This document shows positions 35,271 to 46,471 of a stretch of 64,000 nt of DNA, piece by piece. The first letter of the stretch is position 1. The number at the start of each line of letters is the position of its first letter. The stretch covers positions 24,214 to 88,213 of the forward strand of contig SNVD02014058.1 in the NCBI GenBank assembly GCA_013180625.2, read 5' to 3'. The notes under the pieces were generated by a model. That model made no database searches and was not told the DNA's origin. It saw nothing but the letters and a program-made list of their open reading frames with translations. Position numbers and translations under genes: made by a program. Origin of the DNA: Boswellia sacra. Its lineage: Eukaryota > Streptophyta > Magnoliopsida > Sapindales > Burseraceae.

Positions 35271-35530
35271 AGTACACGTGGGAGACAAGAGTGGAGGTTA
35301 TGTCAACCTCCACCGAAAGTATATCTCTACTTTTCATGCTTCCCGTGGGAGACAAGTGTGGCGGTTTTGTCAAACCCCACCGAAAGTATATTTCCATTTT
35401 TTCATGCTTCACGTGGGAGACAAGTGTGTAGGTTTTGTCAAACCCCGCCGAAAGCATATCTCATTTTTTTCAAATCTTTGGGCGATAAATCTGCATCGAG
35501 CAACTCCCACCGAAATTATGTCCCCATGTG
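35271..35530 (+). repeat. 67-68 bp tandem repeats with CACGTG
   Basis: Three good copies and one degenerate copy. GTGGGAGACAAG occurs at 35278, 35345 and 35413, and each is followed about 35 bases later by a CCACCGAAAG or CCGCCGAAAG block. The first and third copies have CACGTGGGAG, a G-box core (exact CACGTG at 35275 and degenerate at 35411). The array lies 130 bp before the LOG copy. Confidence 0.9.
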
Positions 35531-35656
35531 TCAAATTTAAGAGTTATATATCCATGCTGCATATTTGAAATGTCATTTCATAACCTGTATTGCACTTGAA
35601 TCGCATAATACCTAACGTACATCATTGTCTTACACAAGTTTAGAGCACTTTTAGAA

Positions 35657-36338
35657 ATGGAGGGGGGAAGGGGGGTGGAGGAGGGGAAGGGAAAAAACAC
35701 CAATTTGGCGATTTCAAAATATATGCGTATTTTGTGGATCGCAATTTGGTAAAGATGGAGAGTTTACAACAGCAGCTCTTGATCTTGGTAGGACATTAGC
35801 TTCGAGGGGTATTAATTTGATTTATGGAGGGGGTAGTCTTGGGTTAATGGGGTGTGTGTCAACAGCTGCATCCCTAGGAGGGAGCAAAGTTCTCGGCATT
35901 ATCCCTAAACCATTAGCTGTACGAGATATCGTAGGCAAGACAATCGGGGAAGAGTTACAAGTCTCTAGCATGCATGAGCGTATTGCACATATGGTTGTTA
36001 AGTCCGATGCATTTATAGCTTTGCCGGGTGGTTATGGTACATTAGAGGAGATTTTTCAAATCACCTCTTGGGCACAGCTAAACATCCATCGGAAACCCAT
36101 TGGTTTGTTAAATGTTAATAATTTTTTTGATGGTTTGATGTCCTTTCTTGATCAAGCTGTAGAAAAAAATTTCATCTCACCGTCAGCAAGGCAAATGTTG
36201 GTTACAGCTTCAAATGCAGGAGAGTTAATTGACAAACTACAAGAATTCGTCTATTCACCTGATCCAACAATGGCTCGGATAAATTGGTTTGGAGAAGGCA
36301 AAAAAAGGCGTCAACTGGATTTAACCCTCCATCTGTAA
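35657..36338 (+). pseudogene. LOG: Intronless LOG: cytokinin riboside 5'-monophosphate phosphoribohydrolase, captured by the retrotransposon
   Basis: LOG enzymes release active cytokinin bases from their nucleotides in the cytosol. From 35694 to TAA at 36336-36338 the frame gives 214 residues, normal for the family. Features are NICVFCGSQFGK, the nucleotide-binding GGGSLGLMG (35826-35852), MHER (35970-35981) and the signature PGGYGTLEE (36024-36050), then WAQLNIH, KPIGLLNVNNFF and a LOG-type end, LDLTLHL. The Arg of MHER and both Glu of GTLEE are kept, while the Lys usually after MHER/MHQR is Ile. The likely ATG at 35657 is one base out of frame: an extra base in the G/A runs (for example the A run at 35692-35697) explains it. 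Plant LOG genes have several introns and this copy has none, so it derives from mRNA. Confidence 0.9.
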
Positions 36339-38313
36339 TCCCTATTTGCTGGTTTGCTTCGTTTTTGTTTGCTTTCTTTTTAGTGTGTTTATTTGAGATT
36401 TTTCATGTCATTTCTTTTGAGGTTTTTTTTCAGGTTATTTTTTTCACCCCAGGTAATATTTTCTAATCTTGGCTTTTAGAGTGGTGGCTTAAAAAGTTCA
36501 CGTTCTCTTGAAACGCATTCTGGATTTCTTTAATCCATAATGGTGAATAAGGAGGGCTAACTTCTACCTTTTTAGACCATTCTAAAACTAACTTGTCTTT
36601 GTTTTTGGGTTGACTTTTTTGGTTGACTGGTTATTTTATGAGTGAGTTAATTCTTCCGTAATTTCGAGTGTTATGTGTTTTTATCTTTATCAGTTTTCGA
36701 TTTAAAAAAAAAAATTGTGGGAAAAAACCTGAGGAATGGCAGAATATGGGGTTTTCTTAACTCTTGAAACGCATTCTCTCTCAATAAATCTGTAGTTTGT
36801 TTATTTCATGTTGTTTGAAGTGTCTTGTTTCTTGTTTTGTTCTTTCATAACAAAGGTATATAGGCTGGAAAACTTAAGTCTGCGGGCTACTGGTCCTAAG
36901 GATTGTTGAAATATACAATCTTGACTCAGGTGTAACAACGCCACGTACCTCTTTTCTTGCATTTTGTGGGTCAATGATAAGATAATGATTGAATTAAGAA
37001 TAACTCTTGCAAAATGATAAATGATGCATGGATCTGTGTGCTTGAAATGTTTATTGGTTTGCGCTTTGCCTTTGATTCCTTGCGCAACATTGAGCACTGA
37101 GCTATTATCACTGAGTTATTTGTTCACTTAGAGAAAGTTTATGTAATTTAAATGTTTATTCAGATTTCAATGAATTCTAAAACTTGTTTGATGGTCACTC
37201 GAGGCGAAATCCTAGACTGTGCAACATTGGGGAAATGATTTAGGCCATCTTTGGACCGTTTGAGCCTTAATAGCCAACCTTTACTGATATTGATCCCTAG
37301 TTACCCCTTTGAGCCTCTGTAAGCCTTTTTCTTTGTTAACTCACTAAAAGATTTCCTAATCTCAAATGAATTTGTTCCAAAGAGTTTATCCCTTACCTAT
37401 GAGCATGTAGATAATTCACAATTAAATTTTGAGCTATGTTCTGGTTTTGGGAAGTTAGAGGAGGTTGGGATGTGTCATGAGCAATGCAAGTGAGTTCTAT
37501 TATGTTTAAAAAAAAAAGAAAAAAAGAAAAAAGCCAATCTGTGCCTATTGTCCACATACTTACACATTGGGGACAATGTGTTGTTTAAGTGTGGGGGAGG
37601 GGAAGTGTAATAAAAAAAAGAAAAAAAGAAAAAAAAAGAAAAAAAAGAACAAAAGAAAAAGCATAAGAGATCTATACCCTTAAGTGTTCTTAAAAAGAAT
37701 GAAACAACAAAGTGTGGGGGTGTAGTTTTCTTTTGTTTTCTACAAAAAAAAAAAGATTGAGTGTTCTAAATAAGTTTGGGAGAGTAACTTGGTGAATTGA
37801 AATAAAGTTGTGTTATAGGGTTGAGCTTTACATAGTCTTCAATGATTTATGTGTTTGTGGGTGATTTGAGCCAAATTATTATCCTTTATCATACCTTCAC
37901 CCAAGCCAAACGTTACAAGCTTAATAAAGCCCTACTTGATCTTTAGTGTTGTGCTTGTCTACATTAGTGGAGAGTGACTTGAAAAGCAAGCCTATGGAGT
38001 TCATTTATACACACATCTTCAATATTAAATATGATTCATTTTTATGCATAAACTCATCCGGGTTACAAATGATTAGGTGAGAATGGCTTTACACACACAC
38101 ACATTGGAGGAATTGAAGTAGAGCGAAACTAATCTTTGTAATGAGATTCTTGATCAAGTGCATTATTTTAAAGTTTTCCTTAGGTTATAATTAAGTACAA
38201 TCTTTGAGGCCTATTTGCAAGTTGAAGCATTTGTGTGTTTTAATTTTTGTTGATTCTGTTTCGATTTAGTTTTATTTCGTATTGTCGTAGTTGCTCGAGG
38301 ACTAGCAAAGTCT
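36339..38313 (+). other. 3' noncoding internal region of the retrotransposon
   Basis: No supported ORF. The part from about 37290 is shared, in inverse orientation, with 62938-64000, so it is native to the family. The part 36339-37290 may include LOG 3' UTR. AAAAAG-type microsatellites lie at 37506-37540 and 37608-37660, and AAGTGTGGGGG motifs occur at 37590 and 37710. The phrase CTTGAAACGCATTCT occurs twice (36508 and 36762). Confidence 0.6.
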
Positions 38314-38328
38314 AAGTGTGGGGGAATT
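38314..38328 (+). promoter_or_regulatory. Polypurine tract
   Basis: AAGTGTGGGGGAATT directly before the TGATAAG start of the 3' LTR. The same tract, inverted, stands at 62938-62951 next to the minus-strand LTR. Confidence 0.85.
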
Positions 38329-39741
38329 TGATAAGTGTCTATTTATATATCATTTTCATATCAATTCGTCCATGTTTCTTTGCTATATTCCTTGGTATTT
38401 TTATGTTTTTGTGTGGTTTTGATGTTTGTAGGAGTTTTGGAGCAACTTGCACAAAAATGGAGTAAAACCCTTCATTTTCACCTCTGCTAGTCAACCATCT
38501 TCTCGGATTTAATTGTATTGATATACAATGAACCCGATGACATATTATATACCGTTGGAAAGCTCTCGAAGTCTATTTTCTGGAGAAATTTACGGTTTAT
38601 AAATCCATTCAGTGTACCAAAAGTTGTAATCAAAACAGTGTGAGAAGTATAGAAATGTAATTCCACAAATCACTGTAGCATGTATAATACGGGACACTGT
38701 AGCAGGTTACTGTAGCAGAGTATTTAAACACATTTTAGGGTTTTATTTTCATAACTTGAAGAGGGGAGAACGTGGAGGAGGCTGCATCTTTGGATTTCTC
38801 TCATCTCTTGGAGTTCTTGAAGGAGATTGAAGGCTTGGAAAGAGGAAGAACTACAAATCCTAAGAGATTTCATCAAATTTGCTAAGTTTTCCCTTTCCCT
38901 TTCATTTTCTGGAATGTCTCCATATTGTATTGTATTTGTATTCTATCTGAATATGTGTAACTAAATCTGAATTGGTTGAGGGTGATTTCAAAGCCCTTGA
39001 TATGGTTTTTATGAATTGATTGTGCAAGGAATTGTTATCCAATTCTCTAATTGAAGTTGCTTGTATTTTCCCATGTTTAATGCTTATGATTGCTTGCTGG
39101 ATTGTATTTGGGTGGCCAATTGAGTAAAATCTGGTTGTTATCTATTGCTAGACTAGAAATCTTGATCCGTAATTGTCTTGAATTTCTAATCATTAGTAGC
39201 AAAATTGTGATCAGAGATTGCAATTGGATAATACAACCTAGGTTAAATAATCCGAACTTGTGTGTTTATTGCTTAGATCAACCTATCTTTCTTATCGTAA
39301 TGCTTCCATTAAATTAAACTCAGAGAGCTTATTCTGAGTTGTTTAATGGATAGAGATTAAATAAAGAGCTTGTTTTATTTAACAACAAAGTAAGGAAAGA
39401 TTGGGGTAACAGAGCTTGTTGTTATCTACGGTTGATAATTTCAATGGTGTAATTGGATGACAATTCTACGATTAATTCACAAATCCATATCTTGTGGTAG
39501 AGAATGATCCCTTAACCAGATTTCTCTCATTGATTTTTCACTCAAATTAACTTTCTGTTTTGTTATTCTTCATTTGCATTCTTAGTTCATTTAGTTAATC
39601 ATTCAACAAAACCCCCCTTATTTAATTTATTGTTGCTGGAAAATAATAAATTTAATTAGAATCAATCCTCGTGGGAACGATATCTTACTCATCACTTTTT
39701 TACTTGTGCGACTAGTATACTTGCTAGTTTCGAACGCATCA
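38329..39741 (+). repeat. 3' LTR
   Basis: 1413 bp, TGATAAGTGTC to CGAACGCATCA, followed by the ATGTT target copy. It differs from the 5' LTR by scattered substitutions and small indels, for example CCCGATGACATATTATATACC at about 38530-38552 against CTCGATGTCGCATTGATATATC. Confidence 0.95.
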
Positions 39742-40050
39742 ATGTTAATTATTAATTAAAATGTAACTTTTATTAAAGTATTTGTATTGTTTGTAAAATT
39801 ATTAAGAATTCATATATATGAAAAATTTAACAAATATAACATAAAAAATCACTTGACAGTCCCAACAATTTAAAAGTTTGCAAAAACACTCATATATCTT
39901 GCTGGGTGGGACGGGTCAACGGGTCCAAGAGCTTTGACCCGGACCCGCCCCGACTAGGGCAAAATTAGTTTGCCCCAAAACCATCCTGATTTTGCGGGGC
40001 ACACCGAGGCCCTGGACCCGGTGGGGCAAATTGCCAAGCCTAGACTAGAG

Positions 40051-41243
40051 CTAGTCATAATTTAAAATAGTCTACTTAAAAATCCTTATGGTCTCAACAT
40101 GACATGAATAGTGGAAAAATAATCACGGATATCCAATCCCTTCCAAAAGTGAGCGATGGTGAGATTAATTAGTACTTGACATGCAACCACTGATCAATTC
40201 CACTCCATTTTTCAGATAAGACACACCAAGGACCTACAAGGCTTCAGTTTGAATAATCAGCAAGAGCATAACCTATACGGATAGGAATCTTTCTATTCTT
40301 TTAATTAATTGCAAGTAGGAACCTTCTATTCTTTCATTTAATTGCTCCTATCTTTCTAATTTTAATAAATGAATTTAGATTTTGTAAGTATTACTTATCA
40401 AATCCATCTTAATTGTTTCAAAAATTGAGAATGAAGTACAATAATTTGATGATGATTATGCAAGCCGGGCCTTATTTGTTCTTCCATTTCGCAATTTATA
40501 AAATTCAATTGTTAAGACAGCCTTTAGTGCACCATATATATTAAAATTAAAATAAAAAAAGTTATGGGTTAAAGAAGAGAATCGTTTTCCTTTTGTTTCT
40601 CAGACACCAAGGAAAATATTTATGTCCTAGAAGTTCTAGACAACTCAGTTATTTTCCTTGAGTACTTGCATGTTATTTTCCTTTTTCGGTAGTTGTTTTC
40701 TCTAGTTCTCTTAATTGAATCAGGCCCAAAGTTTAACAATTCTTTCCAACAGTTTATATACACAAAATCAATACCAAAGTAATCATTGAGTCAAGTGTTA
40801 AAGCATAATAATTTCCAGCCAGAGAGAAACTCGATTGAAGAAATTAAAAAAACAAAAAACCCTGATCATTAGTAATCTTCTGCCTATGTCTCACGTCTAG
40901 AATTTTCCTTATTATGTTTCCTATTCAATATTTTATTGTCGATCAGTCACGACAAAGTTTAAAATTCAAATGAAAGAATCACAATCCTCTGCACATATAA
41001 ATGACTGGACGTTGGATCGTTATTGTGTAGCATGAGAGTGCCATGGTATGCCTCGCAATGTGCTTACGCATGCATGTCAAGATATGCCACTCACAATAAC
41101 TGCAAGCTACCTATAAAAAAGCATCTCAGTTTACCTGCCATTATGCAGCGTGCAAAGCAAACACAACTTTCTCCTCGTTTATTGAGAGTAAAAGAAAAAT
41201 TTTTGGTAAAATATTATGGTTATCTTGCTGTTCCTACATATCT
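40051..41243. other. Intergenic region upstream of RLP pseudogene B
   Basis: No gene seen. A+T-rich, with a possible TATA (CACATATAAATG near 40994), which would be too far from the RLP start to be its only core promoter element. The 5' flank of RLP A does not show clear similarity over this whole stretch. Confidence 0.4.
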
Positions 41244-42009
41244 ATGAACTTAGTTTTTTGGGTCTTACTATTTCATCTTTCATTTTCTCTCTTGGCTTCG
41301 TTTCAACCGCCACTCTATCATGATGATGAGCGTTATACCTTGTTGCAGTTCAAGGAAAGTCTTATAATTGAGAAGTCGGAAGATGTTTTTGCTTATCCTC
41401 CTACTTATCCCAAGGTTATTTCTTGGAAGGTAGATGAAGCAAATGGCAATTGTTGCTCTTGGGAAGGCATCACATGCAATGAGGACACTAGTCATGTGGT
41501 CAAGCTTGACCTCACTGGTAGCTACCTTTATGGTTGTATTAACTCTAGCAATAGCCTCTTCCACCTTATCCATCTTGAATGGCTTAGCCTTGTTGATAAT
41601 CGCTTCAATGACTCCAAAATCCCATCTAAAATCATGAAGCTTTCAAGGCTAACACATCTAGACATCTCTTATTCTAGCTTTTCTGTCAAATGTCGTTAGA
41701 GATCTTAGAGCTATCAAATTTGGTATCGCAAAATTATCTGGAGCACCAAAACTGAGGTCATCTACTTGGAAGTCTAGTTGAGGTGTCAACCAATTTGAAA
41801 ATGCTAGATCTTAGTGAGGTAAACATTTCTTCTTCGATACCACATATCTTGGCAAATTCATCTTCTTTGACTTATTTATCGCTTGAAGACTGTAGACTAT
41901 AAGGAGACTTCCCTTTATAGATTTTTTGTTCACCCAACTTTAGTTTCTTAATGTAAGGTCCAATGAAGATCTTACTGTCTATTTGCCAAAATTCGAAAAT
42001 AACAATTCC
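41244..42009 (+). pseudogene. RLP pseudogene B, first piece
   Basis: The ATG at 41244 begins a signal peptide (MNLVFWVLLFHLSFSLLASF), the N-cap (DDERYTLLQFKESL... WKVDEANGNCCSWEGITCNEDTSHVVKLDL, in two parts) and the first LRRs (LEWLSLVDNRFNDSKIPSKIMKLSRLTHLDIS). The class is Cf-9-type receptor-like protein, expected at the plasma membrane with no kinase domain. A frameshift leads to TAG at 41697-41699, and later LRRs are broken by further stops. The piece ends at ENNNS, where copia 1 inserted at 42010; the gene continues at 46472. Confidence 0.9.
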
Positions 42010-42374
42010 TGTTGGTTTTAGCTCACAAATCTTCGCTAAATTTTGTGTAAGACCTAGTGACCCATACTCCTATACAAGAAGGATCGCATTCCTGCACAAC
42101 CTGGCAAAGATGTTGCACTCTATGCAAGGTGAGTTGCGTTGTTGTGCAATGACAGGGGAAAGACGTAAGACATATCCCGTTGCGGCACCAATGTCAGTTA
42201 TTGTTCATGGCCAGGATACTATTTAAAGCTTTTCTTTTCTATTTGAGAAAGGACATCATAATATTATCTTGTAGGGTTTCTAGGGAAACACACAGGGCTA
42301 AAAAAGAGTGTTGTTTTTAGTGAGAGAGAGTATTGTAACACTTTGTAATCCATTTTTCTTGATAATGAAAATCA
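42010..42374 (+). repeat. Truncated 5' LTR of copia 1
   Basis: About 365 bases align with the first two thirds of the right LTR, up to TTGTAATCC and a T-run/GAAAAT segment. The remaining 170 bases and the primer site are absent. Confidence 0.85.
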
Positions 42375-42387
42375 GGTAGTTATACTC

Positions 42388-45300
42388 TTGAACTCTCTAC
42401 CAGATAATTTCAAGGAGGTTAAATATGCTATTAAATATGGTAGAGACAATCTTGATCTAGATGATGTATTTGGGGCTCTAAGATCTAGAGAGCTTACGAT
42501 TAGGACCGAGAGAAAGACTAGAAATAACGGAGAAGGTTTGACAGCAAGAGATAGATTAGAGAAAATAGAGCAAAAGGGTAAGAGTAAGTCGAGATCAAAG
42601 TCCAAATTTAAGTAAGGGAAGAGATGTTATCACTGTAAGAAGGAGGCTCACTTCAGGCATGACTGTCTTTATTAGAAGAACAAAAAAAAGAAGAGAGTTG
42701 AGGATGGTGATGTAGCTATGGTATCAATATCTAACTATGAAGGTGCACAGGTTTTGACAATGCCAGACATGAGATTTGATAGTGAGTGGATTCTTGACTG
42801 AGACTGCACATTCCACATGTGTCCTAAGAAAGAATCTTTTGCTTCTCATCAATCCGTTGATGGGAGAAAAGTTTTGATGGGGAATAATGCAGTTTGTGAT
42901 GTGATGAGAATTAGTTGTATCGAATTTAGGTTGTTTGATGGGTCTTTCAGAATCTTGAAGGAAGTGAGTCATGTTCTTGGGTTAAAAAGGAACTTGATTT
43001 CGTTGGGCATGTTGGATAAAACAGGTCGTGAATACGATGCGTTGTCTAGAATCTTATGTGTGACAAAGAGAGCTCTAGTTATCATGAAAGCCAAGATTCA
43101 TAATGGTTTGTATGTGTTCCAAGAGAAGGTTTTAACTGGTGAACTAGCAGTCAGAGAGGCATCTGATAGGGATAAAATCAAGTTTTGGCATCAAAGGCTT
43201 GGTCATATCAGTAACAGAGGTTTAAAGGAGCGAAGCAGTCAAGGGTTATTGTGTGGTAATCAAGTGGGTAAACTTGAGTTTTGCGAGCACTATGTCTTTG
43301 GGAAGCAATATCGACTACATTTCTCAACAGGTGTTTATACTACAAAGAGTACTCTTGACTATATGTATTCAGATCTCTGGAGTCCAGCTAGAAGGCCTTT
43401 GTATGGTGGTAATAGGTATTTCTTATCCTTGATTGATGATCATTCTAGGAAGGTGTGGATTTAGTAGTTGAAACATAAGAATGAAGCTTTTGAAAAGTTT
43501 AAATTGTGGAAAAAGCTTGTAGAAACTTAGATTGCTAAAAGGTGAAAAGACTAAGGGTAGATAATGGGCTTGAGTTTTGTAGTTATGAGTTTGATTCTTA
43601 TCGTAAAGACCACAGGATTGTAAGGCATAAAACAGTTAGGCAAACCCCCCAACAAAATGGCTTATCTAAGAGAATGAACAAGACTTTGGTGGAGAGAGTT
43701 AGGTGCATGCTTTCAAATACAAAACTGGGAAAAGAGTTCTGGGTAGAAGCTATGAGTATTGTAACTTATTTAGTAAATAGAAGTCTTTCTACAACTATTG
43801 ATTGTGAAACACCCGAGGAGTTGTGGTGTGGAAGACCAACTAGTTATGAAAACTTGAGAGTGTTTGGTTGCACAGCATATGCACACGTGAATGATGAGAA
43901 GTTAGAACCTAGAGCATTAAAATGTATCTTCGTAAACTACCCTGATGGCACAAAAGGCTATAGATTAAGGTACAAGGCTCGTGAAGTATCAAAACTGATT
44001 ATCGATGGAGATGTTGTCTTCAATGAAGATGAAATTTTAGGATTGACTATGTAGGAAGGTGGAGTTTCTAGGATAGACAAATCTGAGGTAACTGGTTCAA
44101 AGTTGCAAACTATTGGTTTTAAGGTATAGCCTATAAGCGTTGTTCATCAGTAAGTTATTAAGGATACACCTAAGGCTGAGCAACAACAACCACCATAGCC
44201 AAACTATAGACTGGCAAGGGATAGAGAAAGGAGATAGATCAGACCTCCAGAAAGGTATAGGTACTCTGACTTTGTGGCTCCTGCTTTAAATAGGGTTGAT
44301 GTGATTGATGGGAATGAGCCACTTACATAACTTGAGACTGTGAGTTGTAATAAGTCTATTAAGTGGAAAGAGGCAATGTTAGATGAGATTAATTCTTTGA
44401 ATAAGAATAAGACATGGGAGATTGTAGAGAAACTTGAAAGATAAAAAATTCTTGGTTGTAAATAGATGTTCAAATGAAAGAAAGGGTTGTCATGTGAGAA
44501 GTCTAGATATAAGGCTAGGCTAGTGGTTAAGGGGTTTACACAGTATAAGGGGATTTATTACAATGATATCTTTTCTTCGGTGGTATAACACACGTTGATT
44601 AGGGTTCTTTTATCATTTATGGCATATTTTGATCTTGAGCTTGAGCAGATGGATGTCAAAACTGTGTTCTTGCATGGTGAGTTAGAAGAGAAGATCTATA
44701 CTAGCCAGCCTGAGGGATTTGAACTTCTAGGTAAAGAACATTATGTTTCTATTTTGAGAAAATCATTGTATGGTTTCAAGCAAAGTCCAAGACAACGATA
44801 TCTAGGGTTTGATTCATTCATTATGGGTCAGGATTTCTGAAGGAATTCCTATGATAGTTGTGTTTACTATAGAGAAACTAGATGTCCAAATATGGTCTAC
44901 TTGCTTTTGTATGTCGATGATATGCTCATAGCTAATAAAGCAATCTCAAAAGTTTAAGACTTGAGGGAGTTGTTACAGATTGAGTTTGATATGAAAGACT
45001 TAGGGAAGACAAAAAGGATATTAGGGATGGACATTCACAGAGATAGAGACAAAGGTATACTATTCTTGTCTAAGAAAAACTATCCTGAAAAAGTCTTGCA
45101 TTGATTTAACATGCGTAGTGCAAAGGCTGTTAGCATACTATTAGCAGCGCATTTTAAACTCTCATCCAAGTAATGTCCCAAAAGAGATGAGGGGAAACTT
45201 CAAATGGATTGGATTCCATATGCAAATGTAATATTACTCGTCCAGATATTACGTAGGCCGTATCAGTTGTCAACAGGTTTATGACAAATCCGAGTAAGGT

Positions 45301-45830
45301 TCATTCGAAAGCAGTAAATGGTTGCTGAGATACTTGAAAGGATCAATCATTAGACGATTGATGTTTGGCACAATAGAACAGGAATGAACAGTTTTGAAGG
45401 GCTTTGTTGATGCAGATTATATAAGGGATCTTGATAACAGAAGGTCTCAAACAGGCTACGTCTTCAAATTTGGTAGAGGATGTATTAGTTGGAAAGCTCA
45501 ATTGCAATATATTGTTGCTTTATTAACTATGGAGTCTAAATATATAGATGTCATTGATGCTATAAAGGAAGTTTTGTTGTAAATGGGTGTGATAGCTAAA
45601 CTTGGAGTGTCATAAAAGTCTATGACTGTGTTTTGTGATAGTCAAAGTCATATAAATTTGACGAAGAATCAACTGTATCATAAACGTACTAAGCGCATTG
45701 ATGTGAGGTTGCATTTTGTTCGTGATGTTGTAGCGAAAAGGCCTGTAAAAGTGGAGAAGATTTCAATGAAACATAATCCAAATATTGCTATGAAGTAGTA
45801 CCATTGAATAAGTTCTTGCATTGTTTGGAT
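42388..45830 (+). pseudogene. Copia 1 gag-pol
   Basis: The gag end reads LNSLPDNFKEVKYAIKYGRD, then a knuckle CYHCKKEAHFRHDC (42625-42666, with a stop just before). The protease has lost its active-site S (WILD, stop, CTFHMCP near 42790-42820). The integrase zinc region HQRLGHISNRGL is near 43190 and its second Cys pair is damaged (CEHYVFGK). Core motifs are DYMYSDLW (about 43360), DNGLEF (43560) and QQNGLSKRMNKTLVERVR (43650-43700). The RT has MDVKTVFLHGELEE (44650) and YVDD (about 44909). RNase H reads GFVDADYIRDLDNRRSQTGYVF (45397-45460). Stops and frameshifts make it inactive. Confidence 0.85.
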
Positions 45831-45928
45831 CTATTAAAGGTCCAAAATAAGGTTCCTTGATGAGTTCTATTAAGGGAAGTCTGCAGTGTTCTATGGAGAT
45901 GGAGAATTTGAGATCCAAGATAGAGTTT

Positions 45929-46471
45929 TATTGGTTTTGGCTCACAAATCCTAGGTGAATTCGGTGTCAGACTTAGTGACCTGCGCTCTTATGAAACCTG
46001 GTAGAGATGTTGTGCTATTGTGTAAGGTGAGATACGCCATTGTGCAACGATAGGGGAAAGCCACTTTGTCTTCAGGCAGGAGCGCAAGGCACATCGCCTC
46101 GCGGTGCCAATGGCTATTACTATTCATGACCAAGGCACTTTTTAAAGGATTTGTTTTCTATTTGAGAGAGGACCTCATAATATTCTCTTATAGGGTTTCT
46201 AGGGAAATGCACAGGGATAAGGAAAAATGTTGTTCTTAGTGAGAAAGAGTATTGTAACACCTTGTAATCCCTTTTTTTTTCATAGTGAAATTCTTCTACA
46301 GCTTTCCTAGTGGATTTAGGTTCTCCTTCAACTAAATCACTTAAATCTTGGTGTCTTTCTCTTGTGCTTATTATTGCTTGTTTGGTTGCTTGCCTTGATT
46401 GATATCTCTATTATGGTTTGTTATTGCTTGATTCTTGTGTGGAATTGGTTGGCAAGATCCTTGGTTTCACA
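45929..46471 (+). repeat. 3' LTR of copia 1
   Basis: About 543 bases, from TATTGGTTTTGGC to GGTTTCACA. The first base pair TG has become TA. It includes the TTGTAACACCTTGTAATCCC segment shared with the 5' LTR and the final part missing there. Confidence 0.8.

Larger units (their letters stand above)
30467..39741 (+). mobile_element. Ty3/gypsy (Athila-like) retrotransposon with gene cargo, RT/integrase deleted
   Basis: Two 1413-bp LTRs bound the element, with target duplication ATGTT at 30462-30466 and 39742-39746, a tRNA-Asp primer site and a polypurine tract. The internal region of 6.4 kb has gag and protease pieces, then a jump from the beginning of the RT region (VLRVHKTAIKWTIANIRG, 33892-33945) to the end of pol (FMGRQPN, about 34070). 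RT, RNase H and integrase are therefore missing. The next 2.3 kb carries an ORF with a basic/cysteine motif, a tandem repeat array and an intronless LOG gene. It would need proteins from a relative to move. Confidence 0.95.
29140..40042. mobile_element. Non-autonomous hAT element hosting a nested retrotransposon
   Basis: The ends TAGGGTTGGCAAT and (inverted) TAGGCTTGGCAAT match at 12 of 13 positions. They are flanked by an 8-bp duplication with one mismatch: GATTAGAG at 29132-29139 and GACTAGAG at 40043-40050. Subterminal sequence is G+C-rich (GGGACGGGT/GGGGCGGG types) as in this hAT group. Without the 9.3 kb retrotransposon and one target copy the element is about 1.6 kb, with no transposase and a very A+T-rich interior. 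Confidence 0.9.
42010..46471 (+). mobile_element. Ty1/copia retrotransposon 1, decayed, inside RLP B
   Basis: The left LTR starts TGTTGGTTTTAGCTC and the right LTR TATTGGTTTTGGCTC, in the same orientation as the RLP. Between them lie gag end, protease, integrase, RT and RNase H with many stops. The 5' part is deleted: the LTR breaks off at about 42374 and the sequence goes straight into late gag, so the primer site is lost. The target duplication is unclear (ATTCC on the left, possibly TTTCC on the right), so the right border is good only to a few bases. Confidence 0.85.

Noticed and set aside
35657..35752. The ATG-started frame at the LOG 5' end taken as a separate small peptide
   Set aside because: It ends after 31 codons, and its downstream bases encode LOG in the next frame. 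A one-base slip explains it better than a second gene.
36801..37097. 98-codon minus-strand frame in the retrotransposon 3' region
   Set aside because: It lies in noncoding internal sequence opposite to the element, with no domain and no support from the related element.
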